Part shown: one piece after another, positions 47,181 to 58,689 of the stretch
How the letters are laid out: every line of letters starts with the position of its first letter
Position numbering within the stretch: the first letter of the stretch is position 1
The notes under the pieces: generated by a model
What the model was told of the DNA's origin: nothing
Database searches by the model: none
What the model saw: only the letters and a program-made list of their open reading frames with translations
Made by a program: the position numbers and the translations under genes
Assembly: GCF_027409185.1 (NCBI RefSeq)
Contig: NC_084463.1
Location: 44,618,407 to 44,682,406 of the forward strand
Source: Cynocephalus volans
Taxonomy: Eukaryota; Chordata; Mammalia; Dermoptera; Cynocephalidae
Direction of reading: 5' to 3'
Length of the DNA: 64,000 nucleotides

Positions 47181-47844
47181 CAAAGCCATGCTCCTCCTCC
47201 AGGATTCCCTAGGGAGAGAGGTGCTTGAAGTGCTCACCAAGTCCATAGCAGAATGACTCATATTATCCATTGGTAAATAATGATTACAAGCTCCATTTGT
47301 TTGCACCAGACAGACCTATGATCACTTATCACACATTCACCTGTAAGTCATGAGGCATGAGTGACTGCCGCCGTTCTCATCCAAACACCATGAAGTGTTA
47401 TAGGAGCCAGAGCCTTAATAATTGCTTGAGGCCTCACATCATAAACACTGCTCTGTCTCAAAAACCCAACTATGAATCAATCCATACCCCAACTATACTA
47501 TTATCTCTCAGACTAGACATTACTTCCCCTAATAGTAACATGAGGAACACTGGCTAGCTTAACCAACCTAACTTTACCACCAACTAGTAACCTAATTGGA
47601 GAAATATTTGAGGTTCTAGCATTAGTTTTATGATCGAATTTTACAATTACCCTAATAGGACTTAATATAGTAAGAAGAGCTCTGTATTCCTTCTACATAT
47701 TTTTCACAACACAATGAGGCAACTTACATATCACATTAACAACATTAAACAATCACTCACACACAAAGAAACTCTTATATTTATATATCTTCTACCTCTA
47801 TTACTCCTCATTTAATCGCAACATTATTGTAAAAGCCATATACT

Positions 47845-48037
47845 GTAAATATAGTTTAAATATTAGTTTGTAAATCTACTAATAGAAGCTTAAAATGTTT
47901 TATTTACTGAGAAAATATGCAAGAACTGCTAAATCATGCCTCCATGAATGACAACATGGCTTGTTCAACTTTCAAAGGGTACAAGTAACCCATTGATCTT
48001 TGGAGCCAAAAAATTGGAGCAACTCCAAATAAAAGTA
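47845..48037 (+). pseudogene. Mitochondrial tRNA-His, tRNA-Ser(AGY), tRNA-Leu(CUN) relics
   Basis: Consecutive in normal mitochondrial order: 47845-47908 (His, GTAAATATAGTTTAA start), 47909-47967 (Ser, GAGAAAATATGCAAGAACTG) and 47968-48037 (Leu, ACTTTCAAAGGGTACAAG). They are nuclear copies, not functional tRNA genes. Confidence 0.85.
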
Positions 48038-49571
48038 ATAAATATCTTCTCTTTTTAATTATAATTTTACTCACAATACTAATTTTACTAATTACCATAA
48101 CCATTACTAACATTTATAAAAATATCTTCTACACTTCTATGTAGAAACATCAATTTCATATGCTTTTATAATCTGCCTAAATTTAACCCTGATATTTATT
48201 TATTCATACCAAGAAATAATCACCTCAAACTGATATCGAATGACTATTTAATTCTTAAATCTTACACTTGGCTTCAAGTTAGATTATTCCTCAATAATAT
48301 TTGTGCTCATAGCACTTTCTTGTCATAATGATTGATCATATAATTTTTAATAAAATATATACATTCAGATCCAAACATCAAACCATCCAAATGAGTTCTT
48401 TAAATATTTACTTATGTTTTTCATCCCCGTACTAATTTTATCTACTGCTAACAGCTTCTTCCGACTCTTCACTAGGTGAAAAGTAGTAGAAATTATATTA
48501 TTTTTACTTATCAAAGAATAATATGGCCAATTAGATACAAATATAACAGCAACTTTATATAATCCTATTGGAGATATTGGACTTGTTCTATCAATGCCAT
48601 GATTTGTATTACACTCAAACACTTGAGAATTTTAACAGATTTTCGTGCTCAACCCTACCCTGATATTCTCCAATTAATCAGCCTTTTTCTGGCAGCAATG
48701 AGTGAATCTACCCAACCTGGCCTTCACCCGTGTCTACATTCAACAGAAGGAGGCCCCGCATCAGCCTCAGCCCCACTCCACTACAGCACAGAAGTTGTAG
48801 CAGGAATTTTCTTATTCATTTGCTGTTACTCATCAACAGAAACAACAAAACAAACACTAATGGTATGCCTAGCTGCTATTGCCACTTTATTCAAAGAAAC
48901 CTGTGTCCTAACACAAATGACATCATAAAATTATTTTGCATTTTTTGTCAAGTCAAGCAGGTCTCATGATAATTGCTATCATCATCAATCCACTACATCT
49001 AGACACTCCTTACATTGCACATGCATTCTTTCAAGCTCTGCTGCTCATACGCTTTGGATCAATTATTTATAACCTTAATCACAAACAAGCTATTTGAAAA
49101 ACAGGAGGCCAGTTCAAAGCTGTACCTGTCACCACTTCAGTCAGTGTCTGAAGCCTGGCACTTGCGGCTGTGCCCCTTCTTACACGCTTCTGCTCCAAAG
49201 ACTCAAATACTGAAACCACAAACATGTCCTATACTAATGCCCAAGTCCTGGTAATCAGACTTAATGCCACCTCCCTAACAACTGTCTGTGGTACTCTAGT
49301 TATTTTCTTTGCACTTCTAGAACAACCTCACTTTTCAACTCTAATTCATGTCAATGAAAACAGCCCCCTTTTAATTAATTCAATTGAGTATCTAATGATT
49401 GGTAGTATTTTTGCTAGATTTGCTATCTCTAACAACATTACTCCTATAAATATTTCACAAATGGCTATGCCACCCTACCTAAAGCTCTCAGCTCTTGCCA
49501 TAAGTATCTTAGGCCTTAATATAGCATAAGAATTTAGCCTAATAACATATTGGATTAGTCCATTTAGATGC

Positions 49572-49974
49572 ATATAAAAAAATACCTGGAACTGGGTGAT
49601 TTATAAAGAAAAATGACAGTTATTGTTTACAGTTTCTGAGGCTGGGAAGTCCAAAGTCCATCTGGTGATGACGACACTGACCCAGGGGTCTCACACTGCA
49701 AGATGGTGGAAGCAGAGAGAGCAAATGAGAGACAGACAGATTCTTCTCTTAAAGCCCTCAGAACCACTCCCTTGACCACAATATTTAATCAATTCACTAC
49801 TGCATGGCCCTATAATCCAATCACCGCTTCAAGGCTCCACCTTTCAATTACCATAATAGGATTTCCCACCCTCTTAACAGTCACAGTGGGGGCTAAGTTT
49901 CTAAAGCATAATGCTTGGGGGAAATAATTCAAGCTTCAATGAATTTTGGGGGGACATAATTCAATCTACTACAC
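49572..49974 (-). mobile_element. MaLR-type solo LTR inserted in the NUMT
   Basis: AATACCTGGAACTGGGTGAT start and GGGGGACATAATTCAATCTAC end are the reversed ends of an MST/MLT1-type LTR. ND5 sequence lies on both sides, so it arrived after the mitochondrial DNA. Confidence 0.7.
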
Positions 49975-50030
49975 ACTTAATCTCAGATTTGAATCCTACT
50001 CATACAAACATACATTTTTCAACCTCCTAG

Positions 50031-50563
50031 TGTTGTGAGGAACCTTCCCACAAGAAGTGCACTTACACGCCACTTGTGCAGAATAGGGCAGTTTATTCAC
50101 TCCAGCTGGCCAGTGTCCATCTTCCAAGGAGCAACCAAGGAAGAGCAGCCTTGGGCCTTGGTCTTGTGGGATTTTTAAAGGCAAAAACTACATCCTGTTG
50201 GCACACGGGTTTGTCCAGGTGCACAAAGCAAGCCAGGGAGCTAGGTCACAGAAGCCAAGAATGAGCCGTTAGAGCAATCAAGCGTACAACTTTTCATTGT
50301 GTATGTTCCTATGCAATAGTTCACTGTGTATGGTTCCTGTTACCATGTAATACTTTACTGTGTATGGCTCCTGTTTCTATGCAACGGCTTTTGTTTCTAT
50401 GAGAAGGTCAACAGTATGTCATGCAGAAGGGGGTGGGGGGTAGTCTGCAGGTCAGACAGGGGGTAAAATGGAGTTACTTAGGTTAAGCAAGCAACTCTAC
50501 AGAAGCAGAGAGCGTACATTATGAGGGTGTAGGAAGCTCTATTTCACTAGGTTTCTTCCAACA
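50031..50563 (-). mobile_element. Endogenous retrovirus solo LTR inserted in the NUMT
   Basis: Termini TGTTGTGAGG and TTCCAACA have the TG...CA form. On the minus strand GGAGTGAATAAACTGCCC gives a polyadenylation signal near the 3' end. ND5 text resumes right after 50563. Flanks do not show a clear target duplication. Confidence 0.65.
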
Positions 50564-51477
50564 TTTGTCACCATGTATAAACCTATCAAAAAGCCAAAAC
50601 AGAACATCATTTTTATTAGACTTAACCTGACTAGAAAAAGTAACTCCAAAAAATATCTCTCATTTCCAAAAGATAACTTCAACATTCATTTCCAACCAAA
50701 ATAGCCTAATTTAGTTATATTTTATCTCCTTTCTTTTTTCACTTTTACTAGCCATGCTTCTAACCACCTAACGTTTTTGGGTAATTTCAATAACAATGAA
50801 AATACTAACAAAGATTGACCAGACACAGCTATTAATCGGCTTTCGTAAGAATAGAACATGGTTACATTCATAGAATCTTCACTAAGATGCCCAATCTCTT
50901 CATCTTCAGAAATTAACCAGTTCTCTAGGTTTTTAAAATCACTAAAAATCTCCACTCATCATAGCCTATCATTTGTATAATCATAAATAACTCTATTAAT
51001 AAACCTAGTAGTAAAACTCCCCAGATGACAATACTAAAGCCTCAAGTCTCAGGTTAATCTTAAGTAGCCATTTCTGTAGTACACCCAAACACGACCACCA
51101 TCTCTCTAAATATGTCAAAAATATTATTAATTCTGAATAGACCCCTTAAATTTATTACAATTTGATAACTAAAACCACCACTGATAATTAATTCTAAACT
51201 ACTATAATTAGGCAAAGGTTTTAAAGAAAACCCTATAAAACCTACAAAAAAATAGTACTTATTGAAAATACAGAATACGTCATAATTCTCACACAGAATC
51301 TAAACACAACTAATGAAATGAGAAATTATTGTATTTCAGCTATAAGTACTTAAATGACCAACATTTGAAAATCTTACGCTGTAATCAAAATTATTAGCAC
51401 CAAACCAACAAAATAATTATACTTATTTTAGACCCAAACATCTGAACACCAAGAAGTATAAAAGATAATTTTTTTTT

Positions 51478-51655
51478 TGCACAGTAGAAGAATTACCGTA
51501 AGAGATAGATAAAAGAACAATTTAAAGTACAAGAAAGTAAAGCAAACCTCTTACACCTTTTGCATAATAAGTTAACTTAGAACAATGTCACAAAACGAAG
51601 TTTAACTAAAAACCCCCAAATCAGATGAGTTACTCTCGGACAAATGCAAGAACAG
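51478..51655 (+). pseudogene. Mitochondrial 16S rRNA fragment (NUMT)
   Basis: AATTACCGTAAGAGATAGAT, then CCTCTTACACCTTTTGCATA and AACCCCCAAATCAGATGAGT match a middle segment of mammalian 16S rRNA. In the mitochondrial genome this lies thousands of bases from CYTB, so it was joined before or during insertion. Confidence 0.75.
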
Positions 51656-51865
51656 TCTTCTCCGCGAAATAACCGTAACATAGATTAGGGAGATGGGGTT
51701 AGGGATTAGGGCTGTCTAGACACATCACAACTCACCAGTTCTTACGTTCCTTCTGAGTACGTAGATTAAATACTTAGAACCTCAAAGCAATCAGATGAAG
51801 CCAGCAGAAGTCACATTTGACAAGCGAGCCAGAAAAAAAAAGAGAGAGAAAGAAAAGAGTGGGGC

Positions 51866-52049
51866 AGGGCCGGCCCGTGGCTCACTCGGGAGAGTGCGGT
51901 GCTGACAACACCACGGCCCCGCGTTCGGATCCCATATAGGGATGACCTGTTAGCTCACTGGCTGAGCATGGTGCTGACAAGACCAAGTCGAGGGTTAAGA
52001 TCCCCTTAAGGGTCATCTTAAAAAAAAAAGAAAAGAAAAGAAAAGAAAA
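51866..52049 (+). mobile_element. CYN-type dimeric tRNA-Ile SINE
   Basis: GGGCCGGCCCGTGGCTCACT, GAGAGTGCGGTGCTGACAAC and GCGTTCGGATCCC make monomer 1. Monomer 2 ends GGGTTAAGATCCCCTTAAGG, followed by an (AAAAG)n tail. The duplication GAAAAGAGTGSGGCA at 51852-51866 and 52050-52064 marks the insertion. It is the best-preserved copy here and supports the colugo assignment. Confidence 0.88.
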
Positions 52050-52747
52050 GAAAAGAGTGCGGCACTTGAGGGGGATGCATCAAAGGCCACTTATTAAGAT
52101 AAATATAAATAGAAATAATTCCATATTTTAAAAAATCAGAAGCAATTCAAAAAAGTTACAAAGAAAAATGATCAAAATTTCAAATAAAGGTAGGACCTGT
52201 AAAAAAAGGAAAGGTGTGTGTGGGAGAGGTGGATACCAGTTTTGTGAGGCTTGAAACATAAAAAAGGGAGGGTGCTTCTTTAACAAAAAAATACAAAATT
52301 ATAAGTAAATTAGGCGATAAAAGAAATATTTCCTTAGAAAGAGAAAATAAATAATGAGTACACACTTTAACACCTGACATTCACCACAAACATTGCAAAA
52401 TCCAGAAAACGTATTGTTTTGGTTAATTCCCTGAAATGCTTCTATAATACATTTTTTCCTCACGAATTTAGAGAAAAAATTGGGAAACTGAAATCAAGTT
52501 TTCTTCAGCTATCAGCTATAAAAGACGTGCGTGCTGCTTGTAGATTTGCATAGATTTGCAGCAACTGGCAATGTGCTAAAAGTTATTATTAGGGAGGCCG
52601 TTAGGCAGAGTCCTTTCGTGCCTGGCTTATTTCATTTAATGTGACATCTGCGAGGTTTACCCTGTTGCAGCATGTGTCAGAATGTCCCCCCCCCCTTTTA
52701 AGGCTGATATTTTACCACAATTTTGAATTTAAAATAAAAAGACTTTT

Positions 52748-53165
52748 GATAGAGTTTGGATGTTTTGTCCCCCAAAACTCATGTCAAAATCGATCACAAA
52801 TTTGGGATCGTTTGGGAGGTGTTTGGGTCATGGGGCAGATTCCAATGCTTGGCTGTGGTTATTGTCTTTGAGGGTGTTTTTTCCCCAAGGGAATCCCACC
52901 AACCACAGATTCCATGGTGCAGCGACCCTGTCCATCACGCAGTCATTACGGCTGACACAACCCACCTACTAATCCCGTGACAATCCCTGTCACTACCTCA
53001 TTGCACTCACCTGCATTCCTTCCCTCCCTTTAAAAACTCTAAACTTTAGTAAGTCCAGGAGGTGGGCTGACACTTTTCTCTTGTTTTCTCAGCCATAATA
53101 ACATTCTTCTCCCCAACACTACTTTTGTCTCACTTATTGGCTCTCAGTGCGACAAGTAACCGAAC
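52748..53165 (+). mobile_element. LTR-like element (MaLR or other ERV)
   Basis: Starts GAGTTTGGATGTTTTGTCCCCC with GGGAGGTGTTTGGGTCATGG, as in MST-like LTRs. The right half, ending TTGGCTCTCAGTGCGACA, looks like a retroviral U5. Possibly one diverged LTR or two joined pieces. Confidence 0.5.
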
Positions 53166-54070
53166 TTAATTAGATCTTTACTGCTCAGTTTACAGTAACA
53201 AAGATGTATATAGTGACAACAGGAAGTCAGAAAAAAGTCCCACAGACTTGTGCCCTATAAGAAGTTTTCTGGTGCAGACTTTAGGCCAAGAGGTCGAGAA
53301 GAACCAGTTCAGTTTGAGGAAGGTCCTTTTGGTTAGGGCGACTCTAAAAGACCCTCATATAGTTGCTGTAACAGGGAACATGGGTGCGAAGGCAAGAAGT
53401 GGAGGAAGGAGAAGATACACTTCGATTCAAAGGGAGCGGACTATCACCCACAACCCTAATGACGCAGGTCAGATGGGAGAACGCTGTAAACGGTCCGAAT
53501 AAAATCCAAATCTGGGTGCCAGATCCCAGAACTACCTTTCATTGCAGGACAAAGAAAGAATAGAAGACTCTACTTTGAGCTATTTGGTTGTTTTTAAAGA
53601 GTGGGTTGCGGTAGTACTTCTTTCACCTTTCAGCGTAGAACATACTTCCTCACACATGAAATGAAGACCACTTACTTTTGAGTGACACTAGTAGCTTGCG
53701 GTTAATATTTTATGTAAGAAAGACTATGGGAAAAACAAACAAACAAACAAAACAATGAAAAAACACTGCTTGTAAACAAAGTTACCCCAACTACGACAAG
53801 TAGAAGGATGTGGGATGTTCACATATTTCCACTGTAATGCCAAATGAAGTCTGCCCCTACTGTTCTTCGTTTTAATTGAGAGTGGAGAAAGGAAATGCTT
53901 GTTTAGTTCAACTATTTGTTTCAAATAAAGGCATTTAGACACACACAAAAAAAGTGCTATTGCTATTGCCATGGGAAAGACCCTTAATGCTCAAACAATT
54001 TTAATGCAGAAAGTAAAGAATCTGCTGATAGCCCTTGTAATTTTGGGGGATATGAGGTCCAATGCAGAGC
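53166..54070. other. No gene recognised
   Basis: No supported ORF. The 84-codon ORF at 53248-53502 has no family features. A-rich microsatellite-like runs lie at 53731-53752. Confidence 0.4.
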
Positions 54071-54079
54071 GTGTTCCAG

Positions 54080-54123
54080 GGAATTCTGGGAGTTGTAGTT
54101 TCCTCTTACTTTGCGCATGCGCA
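54080..54123. promoter_or_regulatory. ZNF143-type site and NRF1 palindrome (candidate promoter)
   Basis: 54080-54099 reversed reads ACTACAACTCCCAGAATTCC, a close match to the ZNF143/STAF site. 54112-54123 is TGCGCATGCGCA, a perfect NRF1 palindrome. The pair is typical of housekeeping-type TATA-less promoters. The first downstream plus-strand ATG is at 54173. Confidence 0.7.
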
Positions 54124-54172
54124 CTTCCCATCTAGGCATGGCCGGAGGCTGATGTAGAATCTGAGGAGGGAC

Positions 54173-54373
54173 ATGAGTTTGGAGCGTGGGGCTGCAGAAG
54201 CTGGGGCCTCACAGCTGCTGCTTCTCCCTGCTGAAATCCTGGCCGAAATATTGGTCAGAGATCTGCACTCACAAAACCAGAGGCCGGGAAGGTTACGAAA
54301 TCGGAAATTTAAAAATATCATTATAACGTTTCCATTTTTAAATAACATATATGTAAGTATATATTATTTGTAA
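54173..54373 (+). CDS. Short ORF after the NRF1/ZNF143 promoter (possible first exon)
   Basis: Begins 50 bp after the NRF1 site. Residues 14-28 (QLLLLPAEILAEILV) look a little like the start of an F-box, but the region soon turns into AT-rich sequence with no matching domain. If it is a gene, only about the first 35 codons are likely coding, before a donor I could not fix. It may instead be a relic of a duplicated promoter. Product not identified. Confidence 0.25.
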   Translation: MSLERGAAEAGASQLLLLPAEILAEILVRDLHSQNQRPGRLRNRKFKNIIITFPFLNNIYVSIYYL

Positions 54374-54529
54374 GTGGATATAACCTTCTATACAAGGTTA
54401 AATAGAAATATGCCCTCTGGCAGGGTAAGGTCCTAGAGCAGGGAGGAAGCCTTGCCTGAAAAGGGTTGCAGCCAAAAGTCTGTGATTCTGGCCTCATCCA
54501 GCAGCGTGTCACACTCCCATCTCCTATCA

Positions 54530-55110
54530 CTCGGGGCCTGAGGGAGGCGGGGCCTGGAGCTCTGTCCAATCAGGTGCGCAGCCGGGGAGGAGGGGGCGGC
54601 CTTCCACAATCTCGCGGGATCTTTGTGTCTGGCGCCCACTGAGTTTAGTCCAGTCCCCACAGCTGTGTCTTCTTCTCTGAGTGGCCCAGGTGGCTCCTTC
54701 CTGGCCTCTGTCGCCTGTGACTTGCAGGTCCTGGGAGCTCCTTAGGGAGGACGGGGGACCCGCCGGAAGCCAGGAAATGGTGAGTGTGCGGGGCAAGGCG
54801 TCCTAAGATGCGGAGGGGGCGCGGATGGAAACCCCGGGCCGGGCGGGGAGACCCGGGCCTCCCCGCGGTCAGCTCTGGGGTCTGTCTGCGGCCGAGTCTT
54901 CCGCTGGCGCCGCTCGGCCCTCGGTCCCCTGAGGCCGTTGGGTGGGCACTGGGCGGCAGCCGAGGCCCCGGGCGTCCTGTCCCGACCCTGAACGGTGACT
55001 TCGGCGGCTCGGATCCCGCTCTGGGCAGCTCCGTGCCCGCAGCCCCGCGTCTCCCCAGATCGTGCTGTGACGGCGGGAGGGTCGTCGGGAGAATCCCCAC
55101 CCGGTGTGTG
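54530..55110. promoter_or_regulatory. CpG island of a probable KRAB zinc-finger gene
   Basis: CpG-rich, in contrast to the AT-rich neighbourhood. It includes a CCAAT box (54566-54570), GC boxes (GGGGCGG near 54592-54599; GGGCGG type) and TCTCGCGGGA near 54609-54618. It spans the exon at 54620-54779 and the start of its intron. Confidence 0.7.
54620..54779 (+). other. Probable 5'UTR exon 1 of a KRAB zinc-finger gene
   Basis: KRAB-ZNF genes begin with a short non-coding exon that ends with the ATG directly at the splice donor. Here CCGGAAGCCAGGAAATG ends at 54779 and GTGAGT follows at 54780-54785. The upstream text (GTGACTTGCAGGTCCTGGGA, then GGACGGGGGACC) matches the usual first-exon pattern. 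No KRAB or zinc-finger exon was found up to 64000. The rest must lie further right, or the gene is broken. Confidence 0.65.
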
Positions 55111-55179
55111 GGGCTCAGGCATGGGAGGAACTGCGGTGCGTGGGGTCCCCAGTCCCTCCTTTCTCCTGTTAAAAATGGA

Positions 55180-55545
55180 ACTGAGGCGCCGGTTAAGATA
55201 TTAGAGAGTTTATTTGAGCAAACAACCACTCGTGAATGAAAAGCACCGGCCGTGGTGTGTGGTTTGGGGTCCACCAGAGGGGCTTGAAAGAAAGGCCTTT
55301 ATAAGGTTCTGGTGAAGCAAACCAAAGTAAATCTTACGAGTCACTGATTGCAGTTATCCGTCGCCTGTTTGGACTATCTGGGGGGACATTTCCTGGTTGT
55401 GTAATCACAGCTTAGTTGGAGGATTCTGGTTGCTTAAGCCTAAATTTCTTTCGTTTTTCTCTAAGTAATTTACGAGAAATGCATTTGAGTTAGATTTCCT
55501 TTTCCTTAGGGAGGAACCCAGGGCAGGACAGCCACTTCATTCTAA
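55180..55545 (-). mobile_element. Probable endogenous retrovirus LTR (antisense)
   Basis: On the minus strand TTTGCTCAAATAAACTCTC gives a polyadenylation signal followed by a short end. The upstream part is LTR-like in composition. Family unknown. Confidence 0.45.
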
Positions 55546-57535
55546 CTGCCTACTATTTAACACTCCAAAGGGGGGCTGGTCTCCCTCTGCCTTTTCCAAA
55601 TATATGGGAGGCAGGGTCTCCAATCCACCACCCTGTGCCTCATTCTACACTTTTCTAGGGCTTGCAGTAATATCCTAAATTTCCATTTCCTTCTCCGCAT
55701 TCCCAGTTCTCCAACTTCCCCTCTCCAATTCAGAACATTGTCAACTATTTGTTCTTTATCGTACATTTCAAACAGACACAGTATTTTAATTGTTCATCAT
55801 ATTTTCACACAGCAATTGATGGCTCATTTTAAAATATTTGTTTTTGCTTTTTTAATATTTCACATGACAGGAAAGCATAGAATAATTACCTCACACTCTG
55901 CTATATATAAAAAAAATCTTTGCTCCTCCTCTCCTCTTATCTTCCTTAGGCACAGACGCCTTATCAGAATGCCTTTGGGTTGAGGTTCCCCTTTGGAAAC
56001 TTGACAGGATGATGTGTCCTCAGCCACCCTCCTATCCTCGGTGTCAAAGCTGTGTGGGGTTGAGACAAGATGCCCACAGCAGCCATATCTCTTGGAGTGT
56101 GTGGTGAACATCAGCCCCTGGTTCATCTCCCAGAGGACAGCCTGAGGTATGGGCCTGGATGGAGCTTCTCAGGGAGCAACTGGATGTGTTGGGTCTGGTG
56201 GGAAATCTGGTCTGCCCTTCACCTAAAAAGCTAACCCCTTGGACATTGAGATTTTCTTTCCCTATCCCCACTTTTTATTCCTTCATGATCAGCCAATCAG
56301 ATGCTGGTACTGAGAGGAAAAGACAAATTATTTCTGCCTTCTGGAGATTCTCAGGTTTGTGAAGGAAGAAAAACTATTCCAAAGGATAAGGGAAACCCAC
56401 CCCAGCAAGGTGGTACAGGAACTTTGGGCACAGGGTGAGGATTGGTGGACAGAGCACAGTGTCTCCTGGGAGGGTGGTTATTAGGCACTTTAATGAGCCA
56501 GATGCGGGGGAGAGGATGCTCCAAGTGATAGGATGGCCAGTCTTGACACTTGTGTTTGCTGTTCTTGTTTGTTGAGGGCTGTAGCTGTCCATTTTCTTAG
56601 TGGCTTTTCCAGGGTATTTCTGCAGAGACCGTATTACTTGGTGTGTGCAGTCACTGCAGTCTTTGTTTTCTTGGCATGTGTTCAGCCAATGTTTTTCACA
56701 GAGATTTTCTTGAATACCAGGTGTTAAAAAAAGAAAAAGAAAAAAGAAAGGAGAAGAAACAAAAAGCCTCACCTCTTTTATTGTGGATGTCTCTGAGCTG
56801 GGGCATTTCTTTTAGACAGGCTGCTTAAAACTCAGCTTCATTCAGCCTTTACTTCCTGCTTAACTGAATCTAGAGATTAGCCAGTGCTTAAAATGAGGGT
56901 CTTTTCTGAAAATGTGTTTTTTCCTGGGCATGCAACAGGGCTTTCTCAGTATCCCAGTGTATCTGGATTGCTATGAATATTCTAATTTTTGAAAGAAACT
57001 TTCACTGCAGCTTTAGGCGGTCTAGTGTATGTGTCAACTGTAATTTATTGTTCCAGACTGCTGCAGGCTTTTTGTTTACTTAGCAGCATTTTCAAGCCAT
57101 TCCTGCTAATTTTTTACACCGATTGCCTTCTGACTTAGACAAAACAGAAAATTGAAGCTTTTTTCAGATCTTTGGGTTGCCCCCAGACAGACTGTAATAC
57201 ATAAACACAATGATTTGCAAATAAGATCTGCACTGCTCTTTCTGGAATCAGTGACCAGAGGGACTAGGAACTAGGAATGTTGTTTTGAAGACTGGCGCCA
57301 AATCAGGGAGGGATTGGGGCAAGGACAAGTGAAAACTCCAGAAGGCTTTCCTACCATTTCTCACATTTAAAAAAAAAATTTTGCATCCACATCTTTGCTA
57401 TAGACCTTCAGTCTTTTTCAAGAGTTTAGAAAATCTTGTTTCTGGTAGTTCTTGTTTTTCCATGTTTCTGTCAGGGAACAGGTGTTTGGAGCAGCTCACT
57501 CTGCCATTCTGCTGACCTCACTGTCCCTGGACTTT
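55546..57535. other. No exon recognised
   Basis: If the KRAB-ZNF gene is real this is its first intron. ORFs at 55860-56126, 56159-56362 and 56374-56772 lack family features. No KRAB-box motif (V-F-DVA-F-EEW pattern) is visible. Confidence 0.4.
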
Positions 57536-57539
57536 GTGG

Positions 57540-58160
57540 TATTTGATTATCTAAATGAGTTTTCTTGTGCCATTACTATACTATCTTGATTACTGTTGGT
57601 TTGAAGCAGGTTTTAAAATTATGAATTGTGAGACCTAGTTTGCTCTTTTTCATGTTGTATTCTGAGTCCCTTGTGATTTCATATGAATTTCAGCATCAAC
57701 TTTTCAGTTTCTATAGAATAGTCACTGGGATTCTGATAAAGATTGCATTGAATCTGTACATTGTTGTGGGGAGTATTGCCATCTTAATAATATTTAGCCT
57801 ACTGATCCATGAACATGAGATGGTTTTCCATGTATTTAGATCTTTAGCTTTTTCCAACAAGGTTTGTAGTGTTCAGAGTATGAATTTTGTACTTTTGTTA
57901 AAATTTTTCCTATGTATTTTTTGGGTGCTATCACAAATTGTTTTTTTCCCTTAATTTCATTTTCAGATATTTTATTGCAAATGTGTAGAAGTACAGTTGT
58001 TTTTGTATATTAACTTTGCACCTCTGACCTTGGTGAACACACCTTCATCTTGGTTGCTTCCAAGTTATGAAAATTATGAACAATGCTGCTATCAACATCC
58101 TTGTGCAGGTTTTTGTGTGGACCTCCATTTTCAACTCATTTGTATAAACCCACCTTTGGG
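57540..58160 (-). mobile_element. Old L1 fragment, antisense
   Basis: AATCTGTACATTGTTGTGGG, GATGGTTTTCCATGTATTTA and AACAATGCTGCTATCAACAT are typical antisense L1 ORF2/3' phrases. Highly diverged. Confidence 0.6.
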
Positions 58161-58273
58161 GATTGGTTTGGGGTCCAGGAGACACCTCATCCCCATGGGA
58201 TGGGGATGAAAACAATTCACTCCATGAAAATTAAATTGATATGGGTTTATGATGAGGTTTGTGTAAAACCTCT

Positions 58274-58310
58274 GTGTGTGTGTGTGTGTGTATTTGTGTG
58301 TGTGTGTTGG
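58274..58310 (+). repeat. (TG)n microsatellite
   Basis: Interrupted TGTG run of about 35 bp. Confidence 0.85.
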
Positions 58311-58689
58311 AACCCAGTGATTTATCACAAGTGTTACTCTTCTGTGTGACAGGCCTTCTACTAGGTGCTGTAGTGAATAAAACTGAACAAATATCCCTGT
58401 TCACTTGAAGCTGGCATAGGAAACAAGAGAGAGGGGTAGAAGTAAAATACACAGTGTATCAGATGGTGATTACTGCTAAAGAGGGAGGGAAAGTTGCAGA
58501 AGAGTTCAGAGGCCGGAGCTGTGTGTGTGTCTATCAGAGCATTTCTTGAGGTCCTTAGGTTGTTATCTCTGAGGGTTAGTGAACTTTTGTGTTTGTGTGG
58601 GTGCACCCACCTGTATGTGCAGAGACATAGTCTGTGAGATTTTGTATGTCTTTCTGGGTGGCTGTGTGTGTATGCTCTTTAAAATCTGG

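Larger units (their letters stand above)
47250..51405 (+). pseudogene. Nuclear mitochondrial insertion (NUMT): ND4 to CYTB
   Basis: Mitochondrial gene order is preserved. ND4 3' half (47250-47843, SICLHQTDL, then TTQWGNL). tRNA-His, tRNA-Ser(AGY) and tRNA-Leu(CUN) (47845-48037). ND5 (48039-50730, in pieces; LLINSIEYLMIGSIFARF and LLDLTWLEK). ND6 on the opposite strand (about 50770-51260). tRNA-Glu (about 51285-51352). The first codons of CYTB (51354-51405, ATGACCAACATTTGAAAA). Mitochondrial-code TGA codons and many indels mean none can be expressed. Two LTRs interrupt ND5. ND5 also has internal deletions. Confidence 0.92.

Noticed and set aside
47845-48037. Three tRNA-like sequences as functional tRNA genes
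   Set aside because: They are in mitochondrial order within a NUMT and lack nuclear tRNA promoters.
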